5,419 bases of DNA, taken from the NCBI GenBank assembly GCA_021780575.1, contig JAJXYL010000036.1, positions 1 through 5,419 of the forward strand, in the 5' to 3' direction. Below, piece after piece: positions 4,427-5,419 of this stretch. Below the pieces are notes generated by a model that was given only the letters and a program-made list of their open reading frames with translations, was not told the origin of the DNA and made no database searches. The position numbers were made by a program, and so were the translations under genes. The stretch's first letter is position 1. Every line of letters begins with the position of its first letter. The DNA is from a bacterium. GTDB taxonomy: Bacteria > Patescibacteriota > Minisyncoccia > Phycocordibacterales > Phycocordibacteraceae.

Positions 4427-5419
4427 ATGCTCAAAAACATCGTCCAGAAGACCTTCGGCGCCTACAAGGCACCCTCCGTCCCGTTCCCGGACCTCGTCGG
4501 GCACCAGCGGGCGTCGTTTGACTGGCTTTTGAAAGACGGCCTCAAAGAGCTTTTTAAAGAGTTCTCACCGATTACCGATTATTCGGGGAAGAAGTTCGAG
4601 CTCCGCTTTGAGAGTTTTGAGGTCGGCGAACCGAAATACGATGAGGAGTTCGCACGCGACAATATGCGCACCTATGAGGCGCCAGTAAAGGCGACAGTCA
4701 AGCTTATCAACAAGACGTTTGGCTCGGAAAAGTCGCAGGAGATCTTCCTTGCGGATATGCCGATGATGACGCCGCACGGTTCGTTTATCGTTTCAGGCGT
4801 AGAACGCGCCATCGTCCCGCAGCTCGCGCGCTCCTTTGGCGCCTTCTTCGTCTCAGAGCTCATCCGCGGCAAGCAATTTTTCGGCGCCAAGATAATCCCC
4901 TTGCGCGGTGTCTGGATAGAAGTGGACTCGGAGGCGGATGGAGCGATTTTCGTGAAGATAGACCGCAAGCGCAAGTTCCCCATCACGCAGCTTCTGACTG
5001 TATTCGGTGGCGGTCTCGGTGAGACACTAACGAAGCACTTTGCGAAGGACCAGCTCGCCCTCGCCGCCATCAAGGCGACTCTCGCGCATGACGAAGCAAA
5101 GTCTGTCGAGGAGGCCTATATCGAGATTCATCGTCGCATGCGCGACGGCGACCTTGCGACGCCGGAGAATGCCAAGAACTTCGTCCAGTCCCTCTTCTCC
5201 GCCGAGCGCTACGACCTCGGGAAGGTCGGCCGCCATCGCCTCAACGCGCGCTTCGGTCTGCCGGTGACCGAGAAAGCGCTTGAGAAGCACACTCTCTCGC
5301 TTGCCGACTTCGTCCGCATCATTTCTGAAATAACCAAGCTGAACGCCGACCCTGCGGCGCGCCCAGATGACATTGATCATCTCGGGTTCCGTCGCGTGCG
5401 TTTCGTCGGTGAACTCCTG
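4427..5419 (+). CDS. rpoB: DNA-directed RNA polymerase subunit beta, N-terminal part (3' end outside window)
   Basis: The frame stays open to the window edge: 331 residues of the beta subunit, which with beta' forms the catalytic core of RNA polymerase. Visible in order: the N-terminal LVGHQRASFDWLLKDGLKEL, the protrusion (FSPITDY, EPKYDEEFARDN, TYEAPVKATVKL), IFLADMPMMTPHGSFIVSGVERAIV (from 107), lobe sequences with IIPLRGVWIEV and IDRKRKFPIT, RYDLGKVGRHRLN (261-273) and DDIDHLGFRRVRFVGELL (314-331). DDIDHLG at 314 is close to its place in Thermus and well short of E. coli (mid-440s), so the lobe lacks the large proteobacterial insertion. Usually invariant positions differ: SQLHRSPGV is PQLARSFGA (131-139) and GNRR is GFRR (Phe-321). 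ATG at 4427 is the only likely start; no in-frame ATG, GTG or TTG lies in the roughly 45 bp upstream, and no near Shine-Dalgarno site is seen. rpoC would be expected downstream. Confidence 0.97.
   Translation, partial: MLKNIVQKTFGAYKAPSVPFPDLVGHQRASFDWLLKDGLKELFKEFSPITDYSGKKFELRFESFEVGEPKYDEEFARDNMRTYEAPVKATVKLINKTFGSEKSQEIFLADMPMMTPHGSFIVSGVERAIVPQLARSFGAFFVSELIRGKQFFGAKIIPLRGVWIEVDSEADGAIFVKIDRKRKFPITQLLTVFGGGLGETLTKHFAKDQLALAAIKATLAHDEAKSVEEAYIEIHRRMRDGDLATPENAKNFVQSLFSAERYDLGKVGRHRLNARFGLPVTEKALEKHTLSLADFVRIISEITKLNADPAARPDDIDHLGFRRVRFVGELL

Noticed and set aside
1..5419. Search for mobile elements, CRISPR, tRNA or rRNA, toxin-antitoxin pairs or a novel defence system
   Set aside because: By eye I saw no long direct or inverted repeats, no cloverleaf, no transposase motif and no gene lacking a housekeeping identity; all sizeable genes are core functions.

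Overview
The window looks like ordinary chromosomal housekeeping DNA from a member of the Candidate Phyla Radiation (Patescibacteria), most probably a Parcubacteria-type lineage. This is inferred from protein character: the SMC head with an acidic insertion and the NPPPFLILDETDAALDEAN style of Walker B, a small ribosomal protein S16 starting MLMIRFQRIGR with a long Ala/Glu tail, a short C-terminally trimmed TrmD, a compact RNase R, and a Thermus-sized N-terminal part of RpoB. The DNA is fairly GC-rich with G/C-favouring third positions. Taxonomy below that level cannot be fixed from the sequence alone.

Layout, left to right: the 3' end of smc (+, cut by the window's left edge) abuts, tail to tail with no gap, the RNase R gene (-, 722-2668). 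A 47-bp divergent promoter region (2669-2715) separates RNase R from a rightward cluster: rpsP (S16), a KhpA-like KH RNA-binding protein, and trmD. A strong intrinsic terminator (4211-4240) closes the cluster. A non-coding stretch of about 190 bp then carries a good promoter (TTGCGC-17 bp-extended TACAGT) and a roughly 137-nt leader before rpoB, which runs off the right edge after 331 codons.

The genes share themes of RNA and translation. S16 is a 30S assembly protein, KhpA an RNA-binding chaperone, TrmD methylates tRNA at G37, and RNase R degrades structured RNA. RpoB is the beta subunit of RNA polymerase and SMC condenses chromosomes. The rpsP-KH-trmD order is the familiar bacterial S16 operon, but rimM and rplS are not in their usual places.

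I found no mobile element, CRISPR array, RNA gene or clearly novel system. The points most worth checking are: a TrmD whose catalytic Asp (E. coli D169) aligns with Arg and whose C-terminal subdomain is cut short; promoter -10 elements lying 5-7 nt from start codons, suggesting leaderless mRNAs and little use of Shine-Dalgarno sites; unusual substitutions in strongly conserved RpoB motifs; and a long rpoB leader with a hairpin followed by a U-rich run.
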